64,000 nucleotides of DNA from the NCBI GenBank assembly GCA_963787205.1, contig CAWBCD010000012.1, forward strand, positions 146,449 to 210,448, written 5' to 3'. The notes beneath the pieces were generated by a model. The model did not search any database and had not been told where the DNA came from. It saw only the letters and a list, made by a program, of their open reading frames with translations. Positions 1 to 9,655 of this stretch are shown piece by piece (the first letter of the stretch is position 1; each line of letters starts with the position of its first letter). The DNA is from DATFNI01 sp963787205 (lineage in GTDB: Bacteria; Bacteroidota; Rhodothermia; Balneolales; DATFMH01). The translations under genes were made by a program, and so were the position numbers.

Positions 1-2544
1 ATTATCGATGGTTTTATGGATATAATTGACGGGGGCATCGCCCGAGCGTGAGGTAAACTCAAAATCGGGCTGAATATTCAGTTGTTTCATCACATCTGCC
101 ATCGACATGCCCCAGAAAACGTGCCCGCTCCCGTAACTGCGCATCGTATTGTTCTTCCCGTCCAGGTCGCCCCACATCTCGTCAGCTATCTTGCCGATCT
201 CTGTATCATTCTCTTTAAAGTTTTCAAGGCCAGGGGTACGCTTTGGTTTCGGTCCCACGACCGCAGCCCCGCCATTAACCAGATCTCTGACTTTTTGGAG
301 TACTTGCAGAGAAATTTTATCTGATTCGGGAAGTACGATCACTTTATAACTCATGCCATCGGGCAGCATGATGCGCCCGTTACCGGGTTTCATCCGATCA
401 ACAATGCCCTTTCCGTCCGACACATCATAAAAATAACCTTTGGGTGGTGTTGGATTCAGTTGTTCCGGTAAAACCGGGGCATTCGATGGTATTTCGACAC
501 CGGCATAATAAACGATATCTGCCACAGCGGTACCCTTCTGAAGCAGATACTGGCAGCGGTGAATATACGCCAGCCAGTTATGTTCGTGATTCGCCCAGGA
601 ATTGTTTCTGCTGTGCATCCAGCCCCAAGGGCCCATAGTCATTCCCGGCTTGACCGTAGGATGCGGTTGCATGGCATACACATGAAAGATGTATTTATTG
701 AGTCCCTGGGTATACATCCAGTCCCCTTCACCTTTCAACGCGTATGGATATTGTTGCCATTTGGTCTCCCATGGCACGCCGGTGTACGATTCTGCAGCAA
801 CGACCGGTTTACCGTAAACATGACCGATCGAACTTGCCATTTTAATGCTGTAGTAAACACCATTCGTCTGCCCAAGGCCTGCCCAAAATTCACCCATGGG
901 AACGTCCATCCTGGATCCAGCCTGTATTTCATCAAACGGTCCGCCGCTATAGGTCTCAGAGTACGCTTTCATGTTGTGCTTGTTACACAATTCGGCAAAT
1001 CGACCATAGTATTTATCATCCATGAGATCGGCGTCGGTACGGCGTATATCCCACAAGAAACGGTCGGAAACATCGCCGCTCCCTACCACTCTGCCGGTCA
1101 GGGCGGGCAGGTAATTTTTAATATCATACCCGCGATAGGTTTTGAACTGCTGCGGATAATCTGCCGTCCAGGTCTGCATACCGACTTCATAGCTATCGAT
1201 TACCGAGCCGGACTTCCCATTTTTACCCAACGATTCGAGGAATGGCAGCAGCTTCCCGAAAAATTTATTGAAATGAAAATCGTACGCCTTTTCGCTGTAC
1301 TTGTCGCATTCCAATCCGCCTCCGCCGTCAGGTGATGGGTGATTTTGGATACCCACTGCGGTGTGCCCCATTCGCAGGATCGTCCAGTTGCCTTCCGGTG
1401 CCTGCCAGTTAAGTTGCCCCTCCTTGTCCATATGCTGGGTGATGTCAACAACTTTATCGGGATCAATGACTGATCCGGAGGTTACCGATCCCGTAGCCGG
1501 CAACTGTGCACCGGCGACGATGGCACCGCGGTCGATGAAGTTCGCTTTTAACGGCCAATCCACAATCCTGGAGGCACCCGAGAGCCTGAGCTGCATGAAC
1601 CTGCAGGCCCCCGGGGCAGACAGACGGAAATACTTTGCCTTAACGGGTGAAAAATTAGCGGTCCCGGGGACCTCAATAGAATTATTCCGCCAATTTGGTA
1701 TATCGATGTCACAGACATCGCGAAAATGCCGGCCATCATTCGATGACTCCAGCTTCATTTTGAATCTTGGTGAACGGCCAGATCCAGAACTCCTCAAGGC
1801 AGCTGCATATGTAGTTATGGATTGTGCCCGGTAGGGTTCTTTAAATTCTAACTGCAGGTATACCGGTTGATCAACGGCACTGCCTTTCACTTCAATTGCC
1901 TTAGTGAAATCATTATCCGTCAACAAGTTCGCGTTTACTTTTCCATTGCTCGAAGTGACATTCCTCAGCAGGTCATTCATCGAACTGGTTTCACCCTCAA
2001 GTGACGGAAATGCCAAAACAAAGGCGTCGCGATAAAACTTGAGTTTGGTGTAGGGTTGCGGCAATTTAACATTTACAGTCTTCCCGCCCTTGACGTGCAT
2101 CTCGCTCCAGGTAAGCTGCTGCATTGAAAGTTCAGGAGTGATCCATGGGCCACCGCTTGAAGACCATCCACCGGCGTTCATCATATCATATTCCAGATCC
2201 AGCCTTTTGGCTTCTCTTGCCGCATGTTGTAAAAGCTGAGCCCATTCGGAGCCACCAAATGCAACAGGTCCTTTAGGTATGCCTGTGCCCACCTGGAATA
2301 TCTGAAATCCCCCGATACCGGCTTTCTGAAGAAATTCAAGGTCGCGTGTGATGCCGTCAGACGTAATATTTCCATTCATCCAGTGCCACCAGGTATAGGG
2401 TTTGGCAGATTGAGGCGGATTTAAAAAATCAGAATCAAGCGCCGCGGATGCCATTTTACGTTGACAGGCTTGCAAAAATGACAGGGGTAAAAATAAGGTG
2501 GCAGTACCGGCAGCCCCGAGCTTTATAAATGTTCTTCTTTTCAT
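1..2544 (-). CDS. GH106-type alpha-L-rhamnosidase-like enzyme, Tat lipoprotein (C-terminus cut by window edge)
   Basis: The frame is open from the ATG at 2544 to the left edge, giving 848 visible residues. It opens with a twin-arginine signal (RRTFIKLG) followed by a lipobox-like LQAC, so the protein is probably exported folded and lipid-anchored. The body has features of the GH106/'Glyco_hydro_106' family: PYTWWHWMNG near residue 45, GGFQIFQVG, YSETYSGGPF near 531 and AAESYTGVPW near 583. Known GH106 enzymes remove terminal L-rhamnose from rhamnogalacturonan; that substrate is inferred here. It lies downstream of a GH78 rhamnosidase on the same strand, separated by a hairpin. Other members of this broad family act on unknown glycans, so the exact specificity is open. 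The C-terminal jelly-roll part is outside the window. Confidence 0.8.
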   Translation of the reverse strand, partial: MKRRTFIKLGAAGTATLFLPLSFLQACQRKMASAALDSDFLNPPQSAKPYTWWHWMNGNITSDGITRDLEFLQKAGIGGFQIFQVGTGIPKGPVAFGGSEWAQLLQHAAREAKRLDLEYDMMNAGGWSSSGGPWITPELSMQQLTWSEMHVKGGKTVNVKLPQPYTKLKFYRDAFVLAFPSLEGETSSMNDLLRNVTSSNGKVNANLLTDNDFTKAIEVKGSAVDQPVYLQLEFKEPYRAQSITTYAAALRSSGSGRSPRFKMKLESSNDGRHFRDVCDIDIPNWRNNSIEVPGTANFSPVKAKYFRLSAPGACRFMQLRLSGASRIVDWPLKANFIDRGAIVAGAQLPATGSVTSGSVIDPDKVVDITQHMDKEGQLNWQAPEGNWTILRMGHTAVGIQNHPSPDGGGGLECDKYSEKAYDFHFNKFFGKLLPFLESLGKNGKSGSVIDSYEVGMQTWTADYPQQFKTYRGYDIKNYLPALTGRVVGSGDVSDRFLWDIRRTDADLMDDKYYGRFAELCNKHNMKAYSETYSGGPFDEIQAGSRMDVPMGEFWAGLGQTNGVYYSIKMASSIGHVYGKPVVAAESYTGVPWETKWQQYPYALKGEGDWMYTQGLNKYIFHVYAMQPHPTVKPGMTMGPWGWMHSRNNSWANHEHNWLAYIHRCQYLLQKGTAVADIVYYAGVEIPSNAPVLPEQLNPTPPKGYFYDVSDGKGIVDRMKPGNGRIMLPDGMSYKVIVLPESDKISLQVLQKVRDLVNGGAAVVGPKPKRTPGLENFKENDTEIGKIADEMWGDLDGKNNTMRSYGSGHVFWGMSMADVMKQLNIQPDFEFTSRSGDAPVNYIHKTIDN

Positions 2545-2891
2545 TTCTGTAGTTCCTGTTTATTTCGAAAAGAATTTTCAGTTTGTTCTGTTGTGCATCA
2601 TGAATGGAACCCCAAAAGCGGCAACCCTTGCTGTATCATATCCAGGTAAGCGGTGCAGGTCATTTCAATGTGAACGTTTATGCTTCGCGTTATGAGTCCT
2701 GTCTATTAAACCAGAGTCAGCCGATCACTATATCTACTATTGTCCCAACTGAGTTGAGCCCAATAAGAAGAGGACACCAGAATACCAGGATCCCCGGGTA
2801 GCATACAACAAATGCCAATCGAGACTTAGCTGATTGGCATTCGTTATTTTTCAACCAGGGAGCGTTATAAACAGCCGTTATATCAGGTGGC
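2545..2891. other. Intergenic region between GH78 and GH106 genes
   Basis: No credible gene is seen on either strand. It holds the hairpin at 2811-2841 that probably ends GH78 transcription, and otherwise the leader of the GH106-type gene. No clear Bacteroidota promoter (TAnnTTTG) was found. Confidence 0.5.
2811..2841 (-). terminator. Hairpin downstream of GH78 gene
   Basis: A 10-bp perfect inverted repeat (AATGCCAATC / GATTGGCATT) with an 11-nt loop lies about 50 nt after the GH78 stop codon. On the minus strand it is followed by TTTGTTG, a modest U-tract, so termination may be partial. Confidence 0.5.
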
Positions 2892-5800
2892 TTAATTGGT
2901 TATTCGAGCCAATTCCTGATTAATCTGCATTATCTTTGATTCGCTAACCCTGAACCGGTCAGGGAGCACACTGTTTGCTCTGTCAAGAGGAAAACCCATA
3001 ACCTGACTCAACCAGGGTGAATCCATTAGTTTGGGCATCTCTTTATACAAGACGCTGCGCACGTTCTCGTTGGTCAGTAAGAGTCCGAGTTTATCTTTAA
3101 TGCTGAAAGAAAGATTGGTGTTTGTCTCAATCTGTTTTAAACCTTCGTTGATGGATTTCAATTTGCCCTTTGTCAACTGATCGGTAGCAAATTGCGTGAC
3201 TTGCTTCAGGGTACGATTTCCAGCCAATTGTAACTGACCACTTTTGACAAGCTGTGGGATGTATTTTTCAAGTACATTTCTGGCCTGATCGTTCTTAAGC
3301 AATTCCCCGACTGGAGACTGGATTGAAAATTTGGAGTTTGACGGGATTTCAAATCCACTTGAACCGTAACTAAAATCATAATTACCCGATCCAAGTTCTA
3401 TCTCGACATTCTTCCCGGTCTGCGCACTGTGCATATCGGAGTTGCCGGTCAGAGCTTCTCCATTGATCTTTACACCGTTCATTTGGGCATTCGGCAACAC
3501 TATTTTGGCTTGTGTATTGGCCGGAATCCGAACGTTCAGATCAAACGTCCTGGAATTTAAATTCCAGGAAGACTCAATCTTCCCATACATCGATTTAAAT
3601 ATGACCCGGGCGTGCGACATGTTACCGCCGGGCTGGGGATATATGGTAAATTTTTTGTAACCGGGCTCGGTTTTCTGCAACCCGGCAACTACGGTGTAAA
3701 GCCAATCTCCAATAGCACCATAGGAGTAATGGTTAAATGAATTCATGCTAGGTGTTTCGAAGGTACTATCCGGTTTTATTCCATCCCATCGCTCCCAAAT
3801 GGTTGTCGCACCCATGGTTACCGGGTAAAGCCAGGAAGGATACTTCTTGTGAAGCAACAACCTGTACGCCACATCGGTACGACCATTATTGCTCAACACC
3901 GGATTGATCTGTGGTGTACCTAAAAAGCCGGTCGTTAAATGCCCCCTCTCGTCAATATCTTTGACCAATTGTTCTATGGCATCCTTCCGCAAACTGTCCG
4001 GCAGCAAGTCAAATTTCAAAGCCAGTACATAAGCGGTCTGTGTATCCGATATGACCCTGCCATTAGGAGTGACATATTCACGAACGAACGCTTTTTTAAT
4101 GTGGGATAAAAGCCGGGTATATTCCTCTGCATCCTTCTTCTTCCCCAATATTTGAGCTGTTCGCTGCAACAGATCGGTCGATCTGGCAAAGTAGGCCGTA
4201 GCAATCATATCGGGTACAGTATACGATCCCTGGTAAGCGGTCGCATCCTCGGGACTGAAAGCCAGCCAGTCTCCAAATTGAAATCCGGTATCCCACAAAT
4301 ACGGGGTGTTGTTCTTCCTGGCCTGCTTCCGGACGTAGTCCACCCAGGCTTTCATGCTTTTATACTGGTCTTCAAGGATACGCTTGTCTCCATAGGCTTG
4401 ATAAACGGTCCATGGCACTATCACACCGGAGTCCGACCAGCCGGCGGCTCCTCCCATACCCTGACCCAAAACATTTGGAATCACGACGGGAATCCCGCCA
4501 TCAGGCAATTGGTCTGCTGCCAGATCCCCAAGCCACTTGGTATAGAATCCGGCCGTTCCCATATTTATGCTAGCCGTCGGTGAAAAAACCTCGGCGTCTC
4601 CGGTCCATCCCAATCGCTCATCCCTTTGAGGACAATCCGTGGGTACATCGAGGAAATTACTTTTTTGTCCCCACACGATATTGCTTTGCAATTGGTTAAC
4701 CAGGGGATTGGAACTTTCAAAATGTCCGGTCGGCTCCATATCGGAATGAATCACAATACCCGTAAAATCGTCTGGATTTAATTTTCCGGGATATCCGCTG
4801 ACTGCTACATATCTGAATCCGTGGAAGGTAAAATGAGGTTCAAACACCTCTTCTCCGCCTCCTTTTAGAATGTAAGTGTCGGTGGCTTTAGCGGTGCGCA
4901 AATTCGCCGTGTAAAAGTTGCCATGTTTATCAAGAACCTCAGCATGACGCAACGTTATTTTTGTCCCTTTCTTTCCCGTGACTTTAAATCGAATCCATCC
5001 GACCATATTTTGCCCCATGTCCAGCACAGTGTCCCCTTCCGGAGTATAAATCACACTAACAGGTTTCAATTCTTCTATCTTATGAACCGGGGGACCCTCC
5101 GGAGCTATGAGGTTATTTTTAGATAGGCTACCTATTTTAACATTATCCCATCCGTCATCATTATATCCTGTCTTAGTCCAGCCTGTTTTTACGAGGCGGG
5201 CATCAAAAGTTTCTCCATTATAGATATCGGACTTAAGTATAGGCCCGGTTGACGATTTCCAGCCGCCGTTGGTGCCGATGATCTGGGTACGCCCGTCCGC
5301 ATACGTGATCTCAATCTGGGCCAGCAATGCTAATTTTGATCCGTACACATTTCGGTTATCATTCCAGGTTAAATAGCCCCTGTACCAGCCATCGCCAAGA
5401 ATAGCGCCGATAGCGTTCTTACCATTTTTCAACAAATCAGTCACGTCATACGTCTGGTATTGGAGCCTCTTGTTATAGCTGGTCCATCCCGGTGTAAAAA
5501 ACTGGTCCCCGACTCTTTTCCCGTTGATGTGGACTTCATAGAGACCATGACTGGTAACATAAAGTCGGGCCGACGCTACTTTCCCGTTTATTTTAAAATT
5601 TGATCTCAACATAGGACACGGTTCCGATTTGGTCGTATCCTCAGTAAATCCCGGTTCTATCCATCTTGCCTTCCAATCACTTGAATGAAGCAGTCCCATT
5701 TCCCAATAGGAAACATCGCTCCATCCAGATCTGTGACCATGATTGTCCCATATCCGGACTCTCCAGTAATAACGCTGGCCCGATTTAAGATTCGGCCCCT

Positions 5801-6101
5801 GGTATGGATGCTGAATAGATTCACCGGAATTAACCTTTCCCGTATTCCATATAAATTTGCCCCTTTGCAGGGCCTTCATTGTTGCAGCAACCTGTATCTG
5901 GTAAGCCGTCTGAAGGGTATTGTTACTGTTGCTCTCAATGATCCAGGAAAGTCTCGGATGTGTACTTCCCAGACCTATAGGGTTGGCAAAATACTCTACC
6001 TTGAGGTTCTCTGGCCTCATAACCTTTTTTTGCAACGGTATAGCATTTGTCTGTGAAACCAAACCAATCACTAGAATAAGAGTGAATAAATATTTATTCA
6101 T
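2892..6101 (-). CDS. GH78 alpha-L-rhamnosidase with duplicated C-terminal helical module
   Basis: This is a 1069-residue exported enzyme with a Sec signal peptide (MNKYLFTLILVIGLVSQTNA). The order is an N-terminal beta-sandwich region, the (alpha/alpha)6 rhamnosidase domain with the family signature DCPQRDERLGWTGDAE near residue 495, and a second family motif SFNHYSYGAIGDWLY near 789. GH78 enzymes hydrolyse terminal alpha-L-rhamnose from plant polysaccharides. After the usual C-terminal sandwich (ending about residue 915) there are roughly 145 extra residues made of two related helical repeats (about 924-990 and 997-1069). Most GH78 proteins end before such a segment. It lies downstream of an ECF sigma gene and upstream of a GH106-type gene, all on the minus strand, so co-regulation is likely. 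Confidence 0.93.
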   Translation of the reverse strand: MNKYLFTLILVIGLVSQTNAIPLQKKVMRPENLKVEYFANPIGLGSTHPRLSWIIESNSNNTLQTAYQIQVAATMKALQRGKFIWNTGKVNSGESIQHPYQGPNLKSGQRYYWRVRIWDNHGHRSGWSDVSYWEMGLLHSSDWKARWIEPGFTEDTTKSEPCPMLRSNFKINGKVASARLYVTSHGLYEVHINGKRVGDQFFTPGWTSYNKRLQYQTYDVTDLLKNGKNAIGAILGDGWYRGYLTWNDNRNVYGSKLALLAQIEITYADGRTQIIGTNGGWKSSTGPILKSDIYNGETFDARLVKTGWTKTGYNDDGWDNVKIGSLSKNNLIAPEGPPVHKIEELKPVSVIYTPEGDTVLDMGQNMVGWIRFKVTGKKGTKITLRHAEVLDKHGNFYTANLRTAKATDTYILKGGGEEVFEPHFTFHGFRYVAVSGYPGKLNPDDFTGIVIHSDMEPTGHFESSNPLVNQLQSNIVWGQKSNFLDVPTDCPQRDERLGWTGDAEVFSPTASINMGTAGFYTKWLGDLAADQLPDGGIPVVIPNVLGQGMGGAAGWSDSGVIVPWTVYQAYGDKRILEDQYKSMKAWVDYVRKQARKNNTPYLWDTGFQFGDWLAFSPEDATAYQGSYTVPDMIATAYFARSTDLLQRTAQILGKKKDAEEYTRLLSHIKKAFVREYVTPNGRVISDTQTAYVLALKFDLLPDSLRKDAIEQLVKDIDERGHLTTGFLGTPQINPVLSNNGRTDVAYRLLLHKKYPSWLYPVTMGATTIWERWDGIKPDSTFETPSMNSFNHYSYGAIGDWLYTVVAGLQKTEPGYKKFTIYPQPGGNMSHARVIFKSMYGKIESSWNLNSRTFDLNVRIPANTQAKIVLPNAQMNGVKINGEALTGNSDMHSAQTGKNVEIELGSGNYDFSYGSSGFEIPSNSKFSIQSPVGELLKNDQARNVLEKYIPQLVKSGQLQLAGNRTLKQVTQFATDQLTKGKLKSINEGLKQIETNTNLSFSIKDKLGLLLTNENVRSVLYKEMPKLMDSPWLSQVMGFPLDRANSVLPDRFRVSESKIMQINQELARITN

Positions 6102-6438
6102 GAAACATCATTTTTTTACGTTATATATAATGGAACCTGTCTGTCTCAGAAGAGACGATGGTTTTCTGGAGCTTAAATCATCTTTCCTTTGTAAACAGTA
6201 CCCTCATTCAACATGATCTTTTGATTCTCCACCGTCATGTTCATCTTCCGGGCCTGTTATAGCCCACTTCGATATTTCATGAATAATATGACTGAGAATG
6301 TATAGTTCGGAACCACTGATATCCGGCTGAAATAACGACACGGGGGCTGACCTGTCATCTGTATGTAGCTTATATTTGCAAAATCATGAATACTCAATTC
6401 TGCCATAGCCTCATTGTTAGCTGCTATTAATTTTCGAC
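6102..6438. other. Leader region of GH78 gene
   Basis: This 337-nt AT-rich spacer lies between the sigma factor stop and the GH78 start on the minus strand. No gene is supported. It should contain the GH78 promoter or leader, but no convincing promoter motif was recognised. Confidence 0.4.
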
Positions 6439-7014
6439 TCAACAAGACTTGTTGGCTATGTGATAGTTAAGCTTACTCAAGGCCGCAGAAATACAGTTGT
6501 ACACACTTTGTCTTTTAATGCCTAAAAAAGAGGCAATTTCACTGGCAGATAGTCCTTCAAAAAATTTCAACCTTATTATTTCTTTTTGCCTGCCGCTCAA
6601 TATAGTGACGGCAAATCGAAAAAGCGTTTCCTTATCTGATTTTTCAAAATTGGGGTTACTATCATCGGGAAGACAGTCGTCAATATAGATCCTGTTTCTG
6701 TGATAAATGGCTTTTTGTGTCTTTACCTGGCGAAAGATCCTGTGCCGGAGAGCCGACAAAAGATATGATTCTATTGAAGCCACATTTTTTAAACACGCTT
6801 TGTGTTCCCATATATACAAGAACAATTCCTGGATAGAGTCTTCTACCATATCATGATCGGACAAGATCTTCAGACCGTATCTTAGTAAGCTATCATAGTA
6901 CAAATTGTACATTGATGAAAGCGCTTTTCCATGATCGTTTGTAATTTCATTGTGAGAGCTTCCAAATTGTCTTTCCAAGTATTGATGTGATTTATCTGTA
7001 GATTTCATACACAT
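6439..7014 (-). CDS. ECF-type RNA polymerase sigma factor (copy 1)
   Basis: The 191-residue protein has sigma-70 region 2 (EDSIQELFLYIWEH, about residues 55-70) and region 4 with a helix-turn-helix (GRQKEIIRLKFFEG then IASFLGIKRQSVYNC, about 138-175). It is closely related to the second sigma factor at 55210-55803, sharing QELFLY-WEH and KRQSVYNC. Known ECF factors of this Bacteroidota type switch on nearby polysaccharide genes, often under an anti-sigma FecR protein; no FecR-like gene is next to it. It precedes the GH78 and GH106 genes on the same strand, so it probably directs them or a regulon. The upstream region carries the three-half-site element at 7207-7230. A second in-frame ATG two codons later could also be the start. 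Confidence 0.88.
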   Translation of the reverse strand: MCMKSTDKSHQYLERQFGSSHNEITNDHGKALSSMYNLYYDSLLRYGLKILSDHDMVEDSIQELFLYIWEHKACLKNVASIESYLLSALRHRIFRQVKTQKAIYHRNRIYIDDCLPDDSNPNFEKSDKETLFRFAVTILSGRQKEIIRLKFFEGLSASEIASFLGIKRQSVYNCISAALSKLNYHIANKSC

Positions 7015-7485
7015 AGGCTTTTTTATATTCCCTGGTTATCATCTTATTAAAGACACAAGAATCCTAAAATAATCAAGAATTATGTACACATATAAATAAG
7101 CACAACCATCCACTGATTCACTTATTTTTGATACAGCAAAACATCACCTGGTAAAATTATACTGACTTGCACACAACCATCAATTATAAAGTATCGCACA
7201 CAAAATTGAACAAATGTTCACTTTCGAACAAAGTTTAATAACAAAGTAACAGATATTTTTAAATTGTCAATAGGCACAAAGGGTAATTTTTAAAATTTTC
7301 GGATCTTAACGGCATCCGTTGATCCTGTTCCCCCCTTTTCGAAATAATTTTTTTTAAATAAAAAAACGATTCTTGGGAACAAAGTGCAGATTTAATTAAA
7401 ATTATTTTCAAAAATCTTAGTTTATTATTATTACATTTTTACAAATTTTAATTTTATAAAGACAAGAAAAATCCGGCTCCCTCTG
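7015..7485. promoter_or_regulatory. Divergent AT-rich control region between sigma factor and glycosidase
   Basis: The 471-nt spacer is very AT-rich and contains no gene. It must hold promoters for the leftward sigma gene and the rightward glycosidase gene. It contains the half-site cluster at 7207-7230 and the motif CACAACCATCAATT at 7172-7185, which is nearly repeated upstream of the other sigma gene. TATTTTTG at 7123-7130 matches the Bacteroidota -7 pattern TAnnTTTG, but has no clear -33 partner and is far from the glycosidase start. Confidence 0.5.
7207..7230. promoter_or_regulatory. Candidate operator: TGAAC-N4-GTTCA-N5-GAAC (copy 1)
   Basis: TGAAC (7207-7211), GTTCA (7216-7220) and GAAC (7226-7229) have exactly the same spacing as the cluster at 56074-56096 upstream of the second ECF sigma gene. 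The first two half-sites form an inverted repeat with a 4-nt spacer. It lies about 195 nt upstream of the sigma start codon. Confidence 0.55.
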
Positions 7486-9655
7486 ATGCGATATTTAGTA
7501 AATTCAATAGTTTTTATCTGCTTAATAGTCTGTAGTTGCACCGCCCCTCACTCACAAAGTTCATCCCACCCCTACAAGATCGACCGCCATGCACTGGTGA
7601 CCCGTCAAAATATTGTCGTCATCAAGTTCGACACACTATCCTCGCTCACGGTTGGCAATGGCGACTTTGCGTTTACAGTGGATGCGACCGGACTGCAGAC
7701 ATTTCCAAATTATTACAGCGGTGGGGTTCCGCTCGGCACCTTATCGCAGTGGGGTTGGCACAGCTTCCCGAACCCGCATCATTACACGCTGAAGGATATC
7801 TATAAGAAGTATGATTACTACGGTCGCAAGATCCCCTATGCCTATTCTTCGGACGCTACAGCCCGGCAAAAGGCGGCAACCAACTGGCTGAGAGCCAACC
7901 CGCATCGCATTGACCTGGGAAGAATTGGGTTTGAAATCACAAAAGCCGACGGAACCCCTGCGACGAGGGCGGATTTCACCCATATCCATCAGGAACTAAA
8001 TCTGTGGACCGGCATCATTCACAGCCATTTTGAAGTGGACGGAGAGCCGGTGGATGTTCAGACCCTCGCGCATCAAAAACAGGATCTGCTGGCGGTAAAA
8101 GTCATCTCTCCCCTTGTGACGCAAGGTCGACTGAAGGTAAACATACGCTTTGCCTATGCCGCCGGCAAATGGGACCGCGCCACCGATTGGAATGATCCCG
8201 GTAAACACCAGACCATTCTGCGTCACAAAGGGAGTCACCAAGGTGTCATCGAGCATATCATGGACGCGACGCACTACTTTGCAACCCTGACCTGGAACGG
8301 GGCGGCCTCCATAAAACAACAAAAGGTCCATTCCTATGATCTGACACCCGCACAACATCCATCGGACGACACGCTATCCTTCACTTGTTTATTCAGCAAA
8401 ACCAAACCACCCGAAGGTACCATCCCCGATTTTCAGCAGACGAAAGACAACAGCATCACCCAATGGAAGCAGTTCTGGACCACTGGCGGTGCCATCGATC
8501 TTTCCGGCAGCACTGATCCCCGGGCAAAAGAGCTGGAGCGCCGCATTGTGTTGTCACAATATCTCACCAAAATACAGTGTGATGGTCCCTGGCCTCCCCA
8601 GGAAACAGGCCTGACCTATGACAGCTGGTACGGCAAGTTCCACCTGGAGATGCACCTGTGGCATGCTGCACAGTTTGCTTTATGGAATCGTATCGGACTT
8701 GCTCGAAAAGAGCCTGGACTGGTACAAAAAGATTGAACCCCGCGCCCGCAAGACCGCGGAGATGCAGGGTTTCAAAGGAGTCCGCTGGCCCAAAATGACC
8801 GATCCCTCCGGACGTGAAAGTCCCTCGTCCGTCGGACCGTTTCTCATTTGGCAGGAACCACACATCATCTATTTCTCTGAATTATGTTTCCGGGCCCATC
8901 CCAACGTGGCTACCCTGGAAAAATACAAGGATCTGGTTTTCGACACGGCTGATTTTATGGCGTCCTATGCTCATCTGGACAAGAAAACAGGCAAATATGT
9001 ACTGGGACCCGATCTCATCCCCGCACAGGAAAGCTTCAACCCAAAAACAACGATCAACCCGGCATTTGAACTGGCTTACTGGTATTGGGGACTCTCCACG
9101 GCGCAGAAATGGCGCGACCGTCTCGGCCTGCCCCGCGTTGCCAAATGGGACAGCGTACTGAATAACCTCTCACCCCTGGCCACAAAAGACGGCGTCTATC
9201 TTGCCGCTCAAAGTGCCCCCGATTCTTACACGAATCCACGATACATGAAAGATCATCCCGATGTCCTGATCGGTCTGAGCTTCCTTCCCAAAACGAAGAT
9301 GATAGACCTTCCAACCATGCGCCGCACCTTTGCCAAAGTGATGAAGGTGTGGAACTGGCCGGAAACATGGGGATGGGATTACCCGATGATGGCTATGACC
9401 GCCACCCGGCTCGGAGAACCTGAGAAAGCTATGGATGCCCTTATGATGAAGGAACCCAAGAACACCTATCTGCCCGACGGCAACAACTACCAGCGTGCCA
9501 ACCTGCGGATCTATCTGCCGGGCAACGGATCGCTGCTGATGGCAACCGCCATGATGTGTACGGGATGGGATGGCTACAAGGGTCCCCCTAACCCCGGATT
9601 CCCTAAAAACGGCAAGTGGATCGTCCACTGGGAGAATTTGAAAAGGATACCGTGA
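7486..9655 (+). pseudogene. (alpha/alpha)6 six-hairpin glycosidase-like lipoprotein, single frameshift
   Basis: Two overlapping frames make one protein of about 723 residues. Frame 1 runs from the ATG at 7486 with a lipoprotein-type leader (IVCSC). It carries a GH65/GH95-like N-terminal sandwich and continues to WYGKFHLEMHLWHAAQFALW. From about 8692 the sense moves to the next frame (SDLLEKSLDWYKK) and runs to the TGA at 9653. Removing one A at about 8692 restores a continuous frame. The catalytic-domain look (WYGKFHLEMHLWH, IPAQESFNPKTTINPAFELAYW) is that of (alpha/alpha)6 glycosidases; the substrate cannot be named. The gene is divergent from the sigma factor and precedes the gluconolactonase. 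The shift may be a sequencing error, since both halves are otherwise intact. Confidence 0.7.

Noticed and set aside
7123..7130. TATTTTTG as the promoter of the glycosidase gene
   Set aside because: It matches TAnnTTTG but lies over 350 nt from the start and has no TTTG partner; such matches are common in AT-rich DNA.
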